A stretch of 64,000 nt of DNA from Flavobacterium agri. GTDB lineage: Bacteria > Bacteroidota > Bacteroidia > Flavobacteriales > Flavobacteriaceae. The stretch covers positions 124,001 through 188,000 of the forward strand of contig NZ_JACBJI010000004.1 in the NCBI RefSeq assembly GCF_013401995.1. The letters are read 5' to 3'. Positions 9,080 through 17,696 of this stretch are shown here, piece by piece. Numbering within the stretch: position 1 is the first letter of the stretch; the number at the start of each line of letters is the position of its first letter. The translations under genes and the position numbers were made by a program. The notes beneath the pieces are model-generated. The model was not told where the DNA came from. It did not search any database and saw only the letters and a list, made by a program, of their open reading frames with translations.

Positions 9080-9240
9080 TTTTGGCGTGCCGGCGGCTTT
9101 CCAATTGCTTTGCACTGGCGGTGCGGTTTGGCCGCCGTCGGGCTTTCCGCCAATCTTTTGCGGTGGCCTCGACTGCGCTCGCCCACCACAAAAGGATTTC
9201 CACTGCAATCCCTCACGCAGATTTGTCCACGCCTGGAATC
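9080..9240 (-). ncRNA. Structured repeat element in the lepA leader (Flavo-1-like candidate)
   Basis: Read on the - strand, this GC-rich block starts near GATTGCAGTGGAAATCC, forms a long hairpin (CCTTTTG-TGGTGG pairing with CCACC-GCAAAAGAT, loop at about 9167-9182) and continues to GGCGGAAAGCCCGAC and a second stem region (GGCGGCC.. and GCCGCCGGC). The GTGGAAATCC...GCGGAAAGCCCG pattern is one I recall from many flavobacterial intergenic regions. A second related element is at 49430-49627. Assignment to the Rfam Flavo-1 motif is a guess to be tested. Confidence 0.45.
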
Positions 9241-9246
9241 AATCGG

Positions 9247-9276
9247 CAAATATAGCGCAAATAGCTTGACTGGCAA
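9247..9276 (-). promoter_or_regulatory. Putative lepA promoter
   Basis: On the - strand, TTG at 9276-9274, a 19-nt spacer and TATATTTG at 9254-9247 fit the Bacteroidetes sigma-A consensus. Transcription would start near 9242, so the repeat element at 9080-9240 would be the 5' leader. Confidence 0.6.
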
Positions 9277-9391
9277 GGTGAACCCTTAAAGTAAGAACGA
9301 AATTTGCGGGTTGTTTGGGTTAAATTTTTTACGTCAAATCGGCAGGTAAGCCTATTTATAATATATTTAGCCAAATTTTAAAACCAAAACA

Positions 9392-10003
9392 ATGAAAAAA
9401 TCATTACTTGCGGCGGTATTCTTTATTACCGCTTTCGCTTCGGCCCAGAAAATGGAGCTTAAAAGCGGGGATCTTGCTGTTCTAAAAAATGAGAAGGAAG
9501 TAAATGTCGAGTTCAACTTCAGCAACGTGAAGCTAATGAAGGAGAACAAAAGCGAAGCCGAGTACGTTGCCGACCGTCAGGCCGAACTAAACGGAAAAGC
9601 CAAAGGAAACGGCGATATCTGGAAAAAGAAATGGGAAGCCGCTCCAGAAGGAATCTGGAAGCCGAAATTCCTCGAATTGATCAATACCGTGCTTACGAAA
9701 GAAGACAAGAACGCAACGTTCCAGGAAGGTCTTTCTTCTGCAAAATACACGCTTATCGTAGACGTTGACTGGATTTTCCCGGGTTGGGACGTTTACATGA
9801 TGAAGCAGCCTGCAAAAGTGACCACTACTTTGAAAGTCGTTGAGTCTTCTAACAAATCGAAAGTGTTGGCCGAAGTGACCAGCGAAAATGCACCCGGCGA
9901 CCAATGGGGCAACAACTTCAGCAACGAATCGCGCATCGGAGAAGGATTTGCGAAAACCGGAAAGTCGTTCGCTAAACTTTTGCTCAAGAAAGCTTATAAA
10001 TAA
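9392..10003 (+). CDS. Secreted protein, tandem family copy 1
   Basis: 203 aa with a signal peptide ending FASAQ. The mature part begins with a short beta segment (LKSGDLAVLKNEKEVNVEFNF), followed by a charged helical region and the family core SAKYTLIVDVDWIFPGW and RIGEGFAKTGKSFAK near the C terminus. It is the first and most diverged of three adjacent paralogues (next at 10101 and 10714). No named domain recognised; likely periplasmic or surface. It has its own terminator just downstream. Function unknown. Confidence 0.7.
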   Translation: MKKSLLAAVFFITAFASAQKMELKSGDLAVLKNEKEVNVEFNFSNVKLMKENKSEAEYVADRQAELNGKAKGNGDIWKKKWEAAPEGIWKPKFLELINTVLTKEDKNATFQEGLSSAKYTLIVDVDWIFPGWDVYMMKQPAKVTTTLKVVESSNKSKVLAEVTSENAPGDQWGNNFSNESRIGEGFAKTGKSFAKLLLKKAYK

Positions 10004-10021
10004 GACTTATATTGAATACAG

Positions 10022-10049
10022 AAGCCCGGCACAAAGCCGGGCTTTTTTA
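10022..10049 (+). terminator. Hairpin terminator
   Basis: AAGCCCGGC-ACAAA-GCCGGGCTT followed by T5, a strong intrinsic terminator after copy 1 of the tandem family. Confidence 0.92.
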
Positions 10050-10100
10050 TTTCGGCACGTCAGAAAAAAAATTATGTTTGCTTAAACCAAACCAATAATT

Positions 10101-10709
10101 ATGAACTTTAAAAAAATGACAGCCTTCGCAATCGCAAGCTTTACGTTGCTTTGTATGTATGCGAGCGCACAAAAACGAACCGTCATAGCTGGCGATTACA
10201 AGAACCTTAAAGACATCAAGGAATTCAACCTCGTGTTCGACTACAAAGGTCTTATGGTAGACAAATCTTCTGAAGAAGGCTTCCTCAAAGACCGTATGGA
10301 AAAACGTAGCGATGAAAATGCGCAGGAATTTCGCGATGGTTGGTTCGCCGATCGTGAAAACCGATATGAACCCAAATTCGTAGAATCGTTCAACAAAAGA
10401 TTTGAAGGTAGCGAAGTTACGGTAGCCGAAGGCCGTTCCGATGCCAAGTATACCATTAAAGTCAAGACCACGTGGATTCATCCTGGGTTCAACGCCGGCG
10501 TAGTCAGGAGTACATCGGCAATTAACGTTACCGTTTCGGTTTTCGAGACCTCTAATCCCGACAATTTACTGCTTTCGGTTAATTACGAGAAAGTGCCGGG
10601 CAAAGGCGCAATGGGTTTCGATTATAATTCGGGATATCGCATTTCTGAAGCGTATGCCAAACTGGGTAAGGCATTCGGCAATGACATCCGCAAAAAATCA
10701 AAAGGATAA
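10101..10709 (+). CDS. Secreted protein, tandem family copy 2
   Basis: 202 aa, signal peptide ending YASAQ. Shares with its neighbours the opening VIAGDYKNLKDIKEFNLVF, a YEPKFVESFNKRF block, SDAKYTIKVKTTWIHPGF and the closing YRISEAYAKLGKAF. Closest to copy 3, from which it is separated by only 4 nt, so both are co-transcribed. Predicted two-layer alpha/beta secreted domain of about 180 residues; no function assigned. Confidence 0.7.
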   Translation: MNFKKMTAFAIASFTLLCMYASAQKRTVIAGDYKNLKDIKEFNLVFDYKGLMVDKSSEEGFLKDRMEKRSDENAQEFRDGWFADRENRYEPKFVESFNKRFEGSEVTVAEGRSDAKYTIKVKTTWIHPGFNAGVVRSTSAINVTVSVFETSNPDNLLLSVNYEKVPGKGAMGFDYNSGYRISEAYAKLGKAFGNDIRKKSKG

Positions 10710-10713
10710 GACA

Positions 10714-11304
10714 ATGAGAATGATAAAATGGTTGCTACTGCTGTTTGCCATAGGTTCGGTTTCTGCGCAACGATATGAGGTGCTTTCCGGAAGTCTTGAG
10801 GTTTTGGGCAATATCAACGAGTACAACGTCACGTTTTCGTACGACGGCATGAAAATCCACGGGTACGATTCCGAAGAAGCGTTCCTCAAGGAAAAAGTCG
10901 AAAAGCGACAAAAGAGCCCCGAAAAAGCCGAGGCTTTTGCCGAAAACTGGTACGCTTTCCGCGAAAGCAAATACGAGCCGCGTTTTATCGATTACTTCAA
11001 CGGTCGGTTCGAGAACGCAGAAGTCAAGATGGGAAAGAATCCGTCGGCAAAATACACGCTCAACGTAAAAACCACTTGGTTGTATCCGGGTTACGGCATC
11101 GGAATGGGCGGAGAAGAAGCCAAAGTGAGCGCAATCCTGACGGTTTTCGAAACCGCGAATCCGTCTAAAGTGTTGCTTTCACTGGAGTTCGACAAATCGA
11201 TTGGTCTCGCGAACAAAAATTACAATGATTTCGGCGATAGGATTTCGGGTGCTTATGAAAAGCTCGCGAAGAATCTCGTGATGCAGGTCAAGCGGTTCAA
11301 GTAA
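10714..11304 (+). CDS. Secreted protein, tandem family copy 3
   Basis: 196 aa from the ATG at 10714, which gives a signal peptide ending SVSAQ; the longer frame to 10654 overlaps copy 2. Family blocks EVLSGSLEVLGNINEYNVTF, YEPRFIDYFNGRFE, SAKYTLNVKTTWLYPGY and RISGAYEKLAKN are all present. It is the last gene before the convergent halogenase-like gene. Function unknown. Confidence 0.7.
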   Translation: MRMIKWLLLLFAIGSVSAQRYEVLSGSLEVLGNINEYNVTFSYDGMKIHGYDSEEAFLKEKVEKRQKSPEKAEAFAENWYAFRESKYEPRFIDYFNGRFENAEVKMGKNPSAKYTLNVKTTWLYPGYGIGMGGEEAKVSAILTVFETANPSKVLLSLEFDKSIGLANKNYNDFGDRISGAYEKLAKNLVMQVKRFK

Positions 11305-11320
11305 CCGAAAAGCTTAAATA

Positions 11321-11346
11321 AAAAAGGCGCCCGAAACGGAACGCCT
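11321..11346 (-). terminator. Terminator of the halogenase-like gene
   Basis: On the - strand AAGGCG, a 12-nt loop and CGCCTT run into a T-rich stretch. The A/T tails are symmetrical, so it may serve both convergent genes. Confidence 0.65.
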
Positions 11347-11368
11347 TAATTTATATGAAAATGGTCGC

Positions 11369-12625
11369 TTACGATTTGTTCGCGGCCATTTCTTTTTCCT
11401 GGTTGATCATATACGCCATGTTCTTGATCACGTTGTCGTGTTTTTTCACGAACGGATTGGTCTCATCCCAAACGTAACCCGCCAAAACCGCGCAGATTTT
11501 CTTTTTCACGTCCGGATTTTCGGGTTGGTGGAAGAATAACGTTTGCAGGTTACCCGTATACCATTCTTTCACGTAAGTCGTGAAAACCCCGATTCCGCGG
11601 CGCATGTAGCCCGTAAATTCGGTTTCCCAATCTACGTTCTCGCCGTTTTGTTCTTTCAAATATAATTTGGCGGCCAATATTCCCGATTCTGTGGCGAAAC
11701 ACACACCCGACGAGAATACCGGGTCGAGGAATTCCGAACTGTTTCCGGTGAGCGCGAAACCGTCTCCATACATACGTTTTACCGAACGGCTGTAGTTTTC
11801 GAGCTTTACAGGATCGAACGAGAATTCGACGCCTTTAAAACGCTTGATATAATAATCGGACAAATTGATCGCGTTCTGCAATGCCTCGCGGTTGTCCTTG
11901 TTTTCCGATAAGGAATTGATGAAAGTCGTCGGTCCGACCACGCCCAAAGACGTTTTGCCGTTCGAGAACGGGATTACCCAAAGCCAAACTTCGGTTTCCA
12001 AAATGTCGAACGAAATCATCGTGCCTTCTTCGCCTTCGGGACGGTTGATGTCGTCGACGTGCACGAAAATAGACGAGTGCGGATCGAGGTGCGAAGGCGT
12101 GTCCAAATCGAGCAAACGCGGCAAAACGCGTCCGTAACCGCTCGAATCGATGATGAATTTGGCGTGGATTTCCTTAAGGTTGCCGTCTTTGTCCTTGACG
12201 ACGGTTTTGGAATTCCTGCCTTCGAATTCCACCGAGATCACTTCCGATTCGAACTCAAGGTCGATGCCTTTATTGATACATTCCTTGGCCATGGTATTGT
12301 CGAAATCACCACGCGGAACCTGCCACGTCCAATCCCAGCCTTGACCGTATTTGTCGCTGAAGTCGAATACGCAGATCTCGTTGCCGCGGATGAAGCGCGC
12401 GCCCAATTTCTTTTCGAAGTTCATCGCATCCAACGACTGGAACAAACCAGCCTCGTCAAAATGGTCCATCACACGCGGGATAAGGCTTTCACCAACTACC
12501 AAACGCGGAAATTTCTGTTTTTCGACCATTTTCACCTTCACTCCATTATTGTGCAGATGACTCGCCGAAACACATCCCGAAGGACCAGCACCAATCACCA
12601 ACACATCGACAACTTCCTTTAACAT
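11369..12625 (-). CDS. FAD-dependent halogenase-like oxidoreductase
   Basis: 418-aa flavoprotein at the edge of the flexirubin cluster, divergent from tyrosine ammonia-lyase. It has the N-terminal dinucleotide fold (VIGAGPSGCVSA, residues about 10-21), VGESLIPR, the KLGARF segment whose preceding Lys aligns with the catalytic lysine region of flavin-dependent halogenases, and the signature WLWVIPF (WxWxIP) typical of these enzymes. Many flexirubins are chlorinated on the aryl ring, so ring halogenation of an ACP-bound phenol is the likely role; simple hydroxylation by a related monooxygenase is the alternative. A flavin reductase is not seen nearby. Confidence 0.75.
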   Translation of the reverse strand: MLKEVVDVLVIGAGPSGCVSASHLHNNGVKVKMVEKQKFPRLVVGESLIPRVMDHFDEAGLFQSLDAMNFEKKLGARFIRGNEICVFDFSDKYGQGWDWTWQVPRGDFDNTMAKECINKGIDLEFESEVISVEFEGRNSKTVVKDKDGNLKEIHAKFIIDSSGYGRVLPRLLDLDTPSHLDPHSSIFVHVDDINRPEGEEGTMISFDILETEVWLWVIPFSNGKTSLGVVGPTTFINSLSENKDNREALQNAINLSDYYIKRFKGVEFSFDPVKLENYSRSVKRMYGDGFALTGNSSEFLDPVFSSGVCFATESGILAAKLYLKEQNGENVDWETEFTGYMRRGIGVFTTYVKEWYTGNLQTLFFHQPENPDVKKKICAVLAGYVWDETNPFVKKHDNVIKNMAYMINQEKEMAANKS

Positions 12626-12668
12626 CAGAATAAGTGTTTTTCGTTCTTAAAATATTCTTAATTTATAT

Positions 12669-12676
12669 TACATTTG
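12669..12676 (+). promoter_or_regulatory. Putative -7 box of the main flexirubin operon
   Basis: TACATTTG matches TAnnTTTG, 78 nt before the tyrosine ammonia-lyase start, within the 129-nt AT-rich divergent region. No exact -33 TTG is at the standard distance (a T-rich TTTTTCGTT lies there). Confidence 0.5.
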
Positions 12677-12754
12677 TGGCCTCAAAATAAAGACAATTCA
12701 ATATAATAAAAAAATAAACTTTAGGGTTTATACGCTCTCTAAAATCAAGTGTAA

Positions 12755-14275
12755 ATGAATACGATACATGAATATCTAAGCCTTGAGGAATTTGAAGCCG
12801 TAGTATTCAACAACAACAAAGTGGCGATAAGTGAGGAAGTGCTGCAAAGGGTGAATGCCAGTTTTGATTTTTTAAAGGAGTTCTCTGAAAATAAGGTCAT
12901 TTATGGCGTCAATACAGGGTTTGGGCCGATGGCGCAATACCGCATCAACGACGAAGACCGCATCCAACTTCAATACAATCTTATCCGAAGCCATTCTTCA
13001 GGAACCGGCAAACCGATGAACCCGACTTTCGTAAAGGCCGCTATCCTGGCGCGTCTCAATACGTTGTCGTTAGGGAATTCGGGTGTGCATCCTTCGGTTA
13101 TCCATTTGATGAAAGAACTCATCAACCGCGACATCACGCCATTGATCTTCGAACACGGAGGCGTCGGTGCGTCTGGCGATTTGGTGCAATTGGCGCATTT
13201 GGCGTTGGTGCTTATCGGTGAAGGCGAAGTGTTCTACAAAGGCGAGCGCAGATCGACCAAGGAAGTTTTCGAGATTGAAGGTTTGAAACCGATCAATGTA
13301 GAAATCCGTGAGGGATTGGCTTTGATGAATGGCACTTCGGTCATGACCGGAATCGGCGTGGTCAACATCCATGCCTCGAAAAAAATACTCGATTGGGCCG
13401 TGAAGCTGTCTTGTGCGATCAACGAAATCGTGCAGGCTTACGACGATCATTTGTCGGCCGAGCTCAACAACACCAAACTTCACAAAGGCCAACAGGAAAT
13501 CGCCGAGAAAATGCGCGCCAACCTCGCCGACAGCAAATTGGTGCGCAAACGCGAAGACCATTTGTATTCGGGAGAAAATACCGAAACGGTCTTCAAGGAA
13601 AAAGTTCAGGAATATTATTCGTTGCGTTGTGTTCCGCAGATTCTCGGGCCGGTTCAGGAAACCATCGATTCGGTCGCGGCGATTCTCGAAAAGGAAATCA
13701 ATTCGGCCAACGACAACCCGATCATAGACGTAGCGAACAAACACGTTTGGCATGGCGGAAACTTCCACGGGGACTATATTTCCCTGGAAATGGACAAGCT
13801 AAAAATCGTCATCACCAAACTGACGATGCTTGCCGAACGCCAGCTCAATTATTTGATGAACGCGAAAATCAACGAAATTTTGCCGCCGTTCGTCAACATG
13901 GGCAAACTCGGATTCAATTTCGGTATGCAAGGCACGCAGTTTACCGCGGTTTCCACGACTGCCGAAAGCCAGACGTTGTCGAACCCGATGTACGTACATT
14001 CGATCCCGAACAACAACGACAACCAGGATATCGTGAGCATGGGGACGAACGCCGCGGTCATTACGGCCAAAGTGATCGAGAACGCTTTCGAAGTATTGGC
14101 GATCCAGGCGATATCCATCGTCCAGGCCATCGATATTTTGGATCAGAAAGACAAGATTTCATCGGTAACGCGTACGATTTACGACGATATCCGTAACATA
14201 ATTCCTACTTTTAGCGAAGATCAGGCGATGTATCCGTACGTCCAGAAGGTCAAGGATCATTTGATAAATAATTAG
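12755..14275 (+). CDS. Tyrosine ammonia-lyase
   Basis: 506 aa, HAL/PAL family. Converts L-tyrosine to 4-coumarate and ammonia, the starter of the aryl polyene. The MIO-forming triad Ala139-Ser140-Gly141 sits in GGVGASGDLVQ; Tyr50 in YGVNTGFG is the catalytic tyrosine; His80 in RSHSSGTG is the residue that marks tyrosine specificity in this family (Phe or Leu in PAL). The sequence closely follows what I remember of the well-studied F. johnsoniae enzyme along its whole length, so the substrate call is firm. First gene of the + strand cluster. Confidence 0.94.
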   Translation: MNTIHEYLSLEEFEAVVFNNNKVAISEEVLQRVNASFDFLKEFSENKVIYGVNTGFGPMAQYRINDEDRIQLQYNLIRSHSSGTGKPMNPTFVKAAILARLNTLSLGNSGVHPSVIHLMKELINRDITPLIFEHGGVGASGDLVQLAHLALVLIGEGEVFYKGERRSTKEVFEIEGLKPINVEIREGLALMNGTSVMTGIGVVNIHASKKILDWAVKLSCAINEIVQAYDDHLSAELNNTKLHKGQQEIAEKMRANLADSKLVRKREDHLYSGENTETVFKEKVQEYYSLRCVPQILGPVQETIDSVAAILEKEINSANDNPIIDVANKHVWHGGNFHGDYISLEMDKLKIVITKLTMLAERQLNYLMNAKINEILPPFVNMGKLGFNFGMQGTQFTAVSTTAESQTLSNPMYVHSIPNNNDNQDIVSMGTNAAVITAKVIENAFEVLAIQAISIVQAIDILDQKDKISSVTRTIYDDIRNIIPTFSEDQAMYPYVQKVKDHLINN

Positions 14276-14307
14276 TATTTTAGCTAGTAACCATTAAATT
14301 ACTGGAT

Positions 14308-15435
14308 ATGAGAAAACTATATTTTTTATTGGTACTGGCGATCAGTTTCGCAAACGCTCAGGATTTGGCCTTGGTACGGAAAGATGGGCTTTTCGGATAC
14401 ATTGACAAATCGGGGAATTTCGCCATCCAGCCCAAATTCAAAAAAGCCAAGAGCTTTTCGGACGGATTGGCCGTCGCCGAGGAAAACGGCAAATGGGGTT
14501 ACATCGACAAAAAAGGAAACTGGGCAATCCAGCCGACTTTTGCCGGTGCTGCAGATTTCAACAGCGGTTACGCCGTCGTGAAAGCCGATAAAAAAGGAGA
14601 TGAGTCTTATATCAACAAAAAAGGGGAAACGGTAAAAGGTGCGACTTCCGACAAGGTTTTCGACTTTGTCGACGGGATCGCGATGATCAAAACAGGAGAC
14701 AAGGTCGGTTTCATGAACGCGCAAATGAAAACCGTCGTCGAGCCGAAATACCAAATCATCAAAGAATTCGTCGGGAATTACGCACGCGTGAAGAACAACG
14801 ACCGTTGGGGAATCATCGACAAAACCGGCAAAGTGATCATCGATCCGACTTACGATGACATAGGCGATTACAGCAAAGGCGTGGCTTGGGCTAAAAACGG
14901 CGATAATTTCGGACTGATCGTCAACGGAAAATTCACGGCTCTCGAAGGCGCCCAAAAAATTTGGGATTTCCGCGACGGCAACGATTTGACTTATGCGAAA
15001 AAAGGCGATAAGGTCGGATTCATCGACCGCACCGGAAAATGGGTGATCGAGCCGAAATTCGACAAAGCACGCGCTTTTTCTAAAGGACTTGCGCCTGTAA
15101 ACGTGGGGAAAGCCTGGGGTTACATCAATGCCAAAGGCGCGTTTGTCGTGGATGCGAAATACAAGGACGCCGAAGTTTTCTCGGAAGGATTCGCTCCGGT
15201 AAAAGAAGAAAACTGGGGTTTCATCAACGAATCGGGAAAAGTGGTCATTCCTACGCAATACGGTTTGCCGATCGGCGGCCTGATAGGCATGATTTCTTCG
15301 ATCAAAGAAGACCAGACCGGGTTTTCAGGAGGTGTTGCCCGAGTCAAGAACGAAAAAAAATGGGGTTTCATCAAGCCTGACGGTTCAGTTTTAGGAAACC
15401 AATGGTTCGAGAACGTCGAGCTGTTCAGCAATTAA
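14308..15435 (+). CDS. WG-repeat secreted protein
   Basis: 375 aa with a signal peptide ending SFANAQ, then about eight tandem repeats of the WG/KWG type (GYIDKSGNFAIQPKF, WGYIDKKGNWAIQPTF, WGIIDKTGKVIIDPTY, WGYINAKGAFVVDAKY and so on), each with an F-S-x-G-x-A/V turn. WG repeats form a beta-propeller-like or solenoid array in extracytoplasmic proteins of unknown role. It lies between the ammonia-lyase and the FabG-like gene, 24 nt before the latter, so it is in the operon, but no pigment function is known for it. Confidence 0.85.
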   Translation: MRKLYFLLVLAISFANAQDLALVRKDGLFGYIDKSGNFAIQPKFKKAKSFSDGLAVAEENGKWGYIDKKGNWAIQPTFAGAADFNSGYAVVKADKKGDESYINKKGETVKGATSDKVFDFVDGIAMIKTGDKVGFMNAQMKTVVEPKYQIIKEFVGNYARVKNNDRWGIIDKTGKVIIDPTYDDIGDYSKGVAWAKNGDNFGLIVNGKFTALEGAQKIWDFRDGNDLTYAKKGDKVGFIDRTGKWVIEPKFDKARAFSKGLAPVNVGKAWGYINAKGAFVVDAKYKDAEVFSEGFAPVKEENWGFINESGKVVIPTQYGLPIGGLIGMISSIKEDQTGFSGGVARVKNEKKWGFIKPDGSVLGNQWFENVELFSN

Positions 15436-15459
15436 TACAAACAAAAACAAAAATAAGGA

Positions 15460-16191
15460 ATGAAGTGTGCTTTGGTCACAGGCGGTTCCCGCGGTATCGG
15501 AAGAGCGATCTGCTTAAGGCTTGCCTCCGATTCTGAATATCACATATTGATCAACTACCAGGCGAACCAATCGGCTGCCGAGGAAACTTTGGCCGAGGTG
15601 CAAAAATTGGGTCGCACGGGAGAAATCCTCAAGTTCGACGTTTCCGATAACGACGATACGAAATCGGTACTCGAGAAATGGCAGGAAGCCAATCCGGACG
15701 CGGTCGTAGAAGTCATCGTCAACAATGCGGGCATCACACGCGACGGATTGTTCATGTGGATGTCGCACGAAGATTGGAGTAAGGTCATCAACACCAGTTT
15801 GAACGGATTCTACAACGTGACGAATTTCTTCATCCAGAAAATGTTGCGCAACAAATACGGACGCATCGTGAACATGGTGTCGGTTTCGGGCGTGAAAGGA
15901 ACGGCCGGCCAGACCAATTATTCGGCTGCGAAAGGCGCTCTCGTCGGGGCTACGAAAGCTTTGGCCCAGGAAGTCGCCAAACGCAACATTACCGTGAATG
16001 CGGTCGCTCCGGGATTCGTACGTTCAGACATGACGGCCGAACTCGACGAAAAAGAACTCATCAAAATGATTCCTGCCAACCGTTTCGGTGAAGTCGAGGA
16101 AGTGGCCGATCTTGTCGGATTCCTCGCCTCGAAAAAAGCCGGTTACATCACAGGAGAAATCATCAACATAAATGGAGGCATCTATTCATAA
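15460..16191 (+). CDS. 3-oxoacyl-ACP reductase (FabG-like)
   Basis: 243-aa classical short-chain dehydrogenase. TGGSRGIGRAI binds NADPH, NNAGITRDG stabilises the fold, and the Ser-Tyr-Lys triad is seen at MVSVSG and YSAAKGA. C-terminal GEIININGGIYS is typical of FabG. It reduces the beta-keto group in each polyene elongation round. Only FabG-like gene in the cluster. Confidence 0.9.
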   Translation: MKCALVTGGSRGIGRAICLRLASDSEYHILINYQANQSAAEETLAEVQKLGRTGEILKFDVSDNDDTKSVLEKWQEANPDAVVEVIVNNAGITRDGLFMWMSHEDWSKVINTSLNGFYNVTNFFIQKMLRNKYGRIVNMVSVSGVKGTAGQTNYSAAKGALVGATKALAQEVAKRNITVNAVAPGFVRSDMTAELDEKELIKMIPANRFGEVEEVADLVGFLASKKAGYITGEIININGGIYS

Positions 16192-16212
16192 AATTACGCT
16201 GAAGAAGAGATA

Positions 16213-17439
16213 ATGGAAAGGAGAGTTGTAATTACCGGAATGGGTATCTGGAGCTGCATAGGCACGTCTTTGGACGAGGTCAGGGATTCGCTTTACAAAG
16301 GCAAATCGGGCATCCATTTCGACGAAGAAAGAAAAGAATTCGGATTCCGTTCGGCCCTTACCGGACATGTGCCCAAGCCGGAGCTCAAAGAACTCTTGAA
16401 CCGTAGGCAGCGCATCAGCGTAGGCGAAGAAACTGAATACGCTTACATGGCAACGATCGAAGCCTTGAAAAATGCGAATATAGGCGAGCAGTTTTTCCAC
16501 GATCGCGAAGTAGGGATTTTGTACGGAAACGACAGTGTTTCAAAAGCGATCATAGACGCGACGGACATCGTGCGCGAAAAGAAAGACACGGCCTTGATCG
16601 GTTCGGGAGCGATTTTCAAATCGATGAACTCTACCGTGACGATGAACCTTGCCACGATTTTCCAGCTCAAAGGCGTGAACATGACAATCAGCGCAGCTTG
16701 CGCGAGTGGTTCGCACGCCATCGGTCTCGGATATTACCTGATCAAAAGCGGCATGCAGGACGTCATCATTTGCGGTGGCGCACAAGAAATCAACAAATAC
16801 GCGATGAGTTCGTTCGACGGATTGGGTGTGTTCTCTCCGCGCGAGGAAAATCCTCCCAAAGCATCACGACCGTTCGATTCAGGACGCGACGGATTGGTTC
16901 CAAGCGGAGGCGGTGCGACGTTGATTCTCGAAAGCTATGAATCGGCTATCGCAAGAGGGGCAAATATCGTCGCCGAAGTCATCGGTTACGGATTCTCGTC
17001 AAACGGCGGACACATTTCCACGCCAAACGTAGACGGACCTTCGATCGCGATGAAAAAAGCGCTCAAAGAAGCCGGAGTCGATGCATCGGAAGTCGATTAC
17101 ATCAACGCCCACGCCACTTCAACGCCAGTAGGCGATGCCAACGAAGCCAAAGCGATTTTCGAAGTGTTCGGGCCAGACGGACCGCCCGTGAGCTCGACCA
17201 AATCGATGACGGGACACGAATGCTGGATGGCCGGAGCGAGTGAGGTCATCTATTCGATCCTGATGATGAACAATTCGTTCGTCGCACCCAATATCAACCT
17301 TGAAAACCCAGACGAGGATTCGGCCAAATTAAATATTGCGCGAACCACGTTGGATAAAGAAATTAATATATTTTTGTCGAATTCTTTCGGATTCGGAGGA
17401 ACTAATTCGGCCTTGGTCGTGAAAAAGTATGCCAAATAA
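16213..17439 (+). CDS. 3-oxoacyl-ACP synthase (FabF-like ketosynthase 1)
   Basis: 408 aa, thiolase fold. Active-site Cys163 in ISAACASGSHAI, His in NAHATSTPVGD and His in MTGHECWMAGASE complete the Cys-His-His set, so it should be active. It probably extends the aryl or fatty chains on ACP. Its stop lies 1 nt before the ACP start at 17441 (or overlaps an alternative ATG at 17429). Confidence 0.9.
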   Translation: MERRVVITGMGIWSCIGTSLDEVRDSLYKGKSGIHFDEERKEFGFRSALTGHVPKPELKELLNRRQRISVGEETEYAYMATIEALKNANIGEQFFHDREVGILYGNDSVSKAIIDATDIVREKKDTALIGSGAIFKSMNSTVTMNLATIFQLKGVNMTISAACASGSHAIGLGYYLIKSGMQDVIICGGAQEINKYAMSSFDGLGVFSPREENPPKASRPFDSGRDGLVPSGGGATLILESYESAIARGANIVAEVIGYGFSSNGGHISTPNVDGPSIAMKKALKEAGVDASEVDYINAHATSTPVGDANEAKAIFEVFGPDGPPVSSTKSMTGHECWMAGASEVIYSILMMNNSFVAPNINLENPDEDSAKLNIARTTLDKEINIFLSNSFGFGGTNSALVVKKYAK

Positions 17440-17440
17440 A

Positions 17441-17695
17441 ATGAATAAAGAAGAGATTATTGAGAAGATCAACGCGTTCATGTCTGATGAATTCGAAGTA
17501 GATGTAGAGGATATCCAACCAGAGGCCATCTTGAAAGATACGCTTGGTCTTGACAGCCTGGATTATGTAGACTTGGTAGTTTCAATCGAATCGCACTTTG
17601 GTGTAAAGCTCATTGAGTCCGATTTCTCGGGTATTACGACGTTCCAGACGTTCTACGACCTTATAGATCAAAAACTGCAAGCGAAACACGCTTAA
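17441..17695 (+). CDS. Acyl carrier protein 1
   Basis: 84 aa, with the phosphopantetheine site Ser39 in LGLDSLDYVDL. The start at 17441 (MNKEEIIEK) fits the family; an ATG at 17429 would overlap the ketosynthase stop and add four residues. Acidic, helical, carries intermediates for the neighbouring ketosynthase and acyltransferase. The cluster has no obvious phosphopantetheinyl transferase. Confidence 0.93.
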   Translation: MNKEEIIEKINAFMSDEFEVDVEDIQPEAILKDTLGLDSLDYVDLVVSIESHFGVKLIESDFSGITTFQTFYDLIDQKLQAKHA

Positions 17696-17696
17696 A

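Noticed and set aside
9063..9203. N-terminal extension of lepA
   Set aside because: Family members start at MKNIRNF; the extension translates the structured repeat.
8025..9269. A 414-aa open frame on the + strand opposite lepA
   Set aside because: It is antisense to a well-conserved gene, has no domain pattern and follows the codon bias shadow of lepA.
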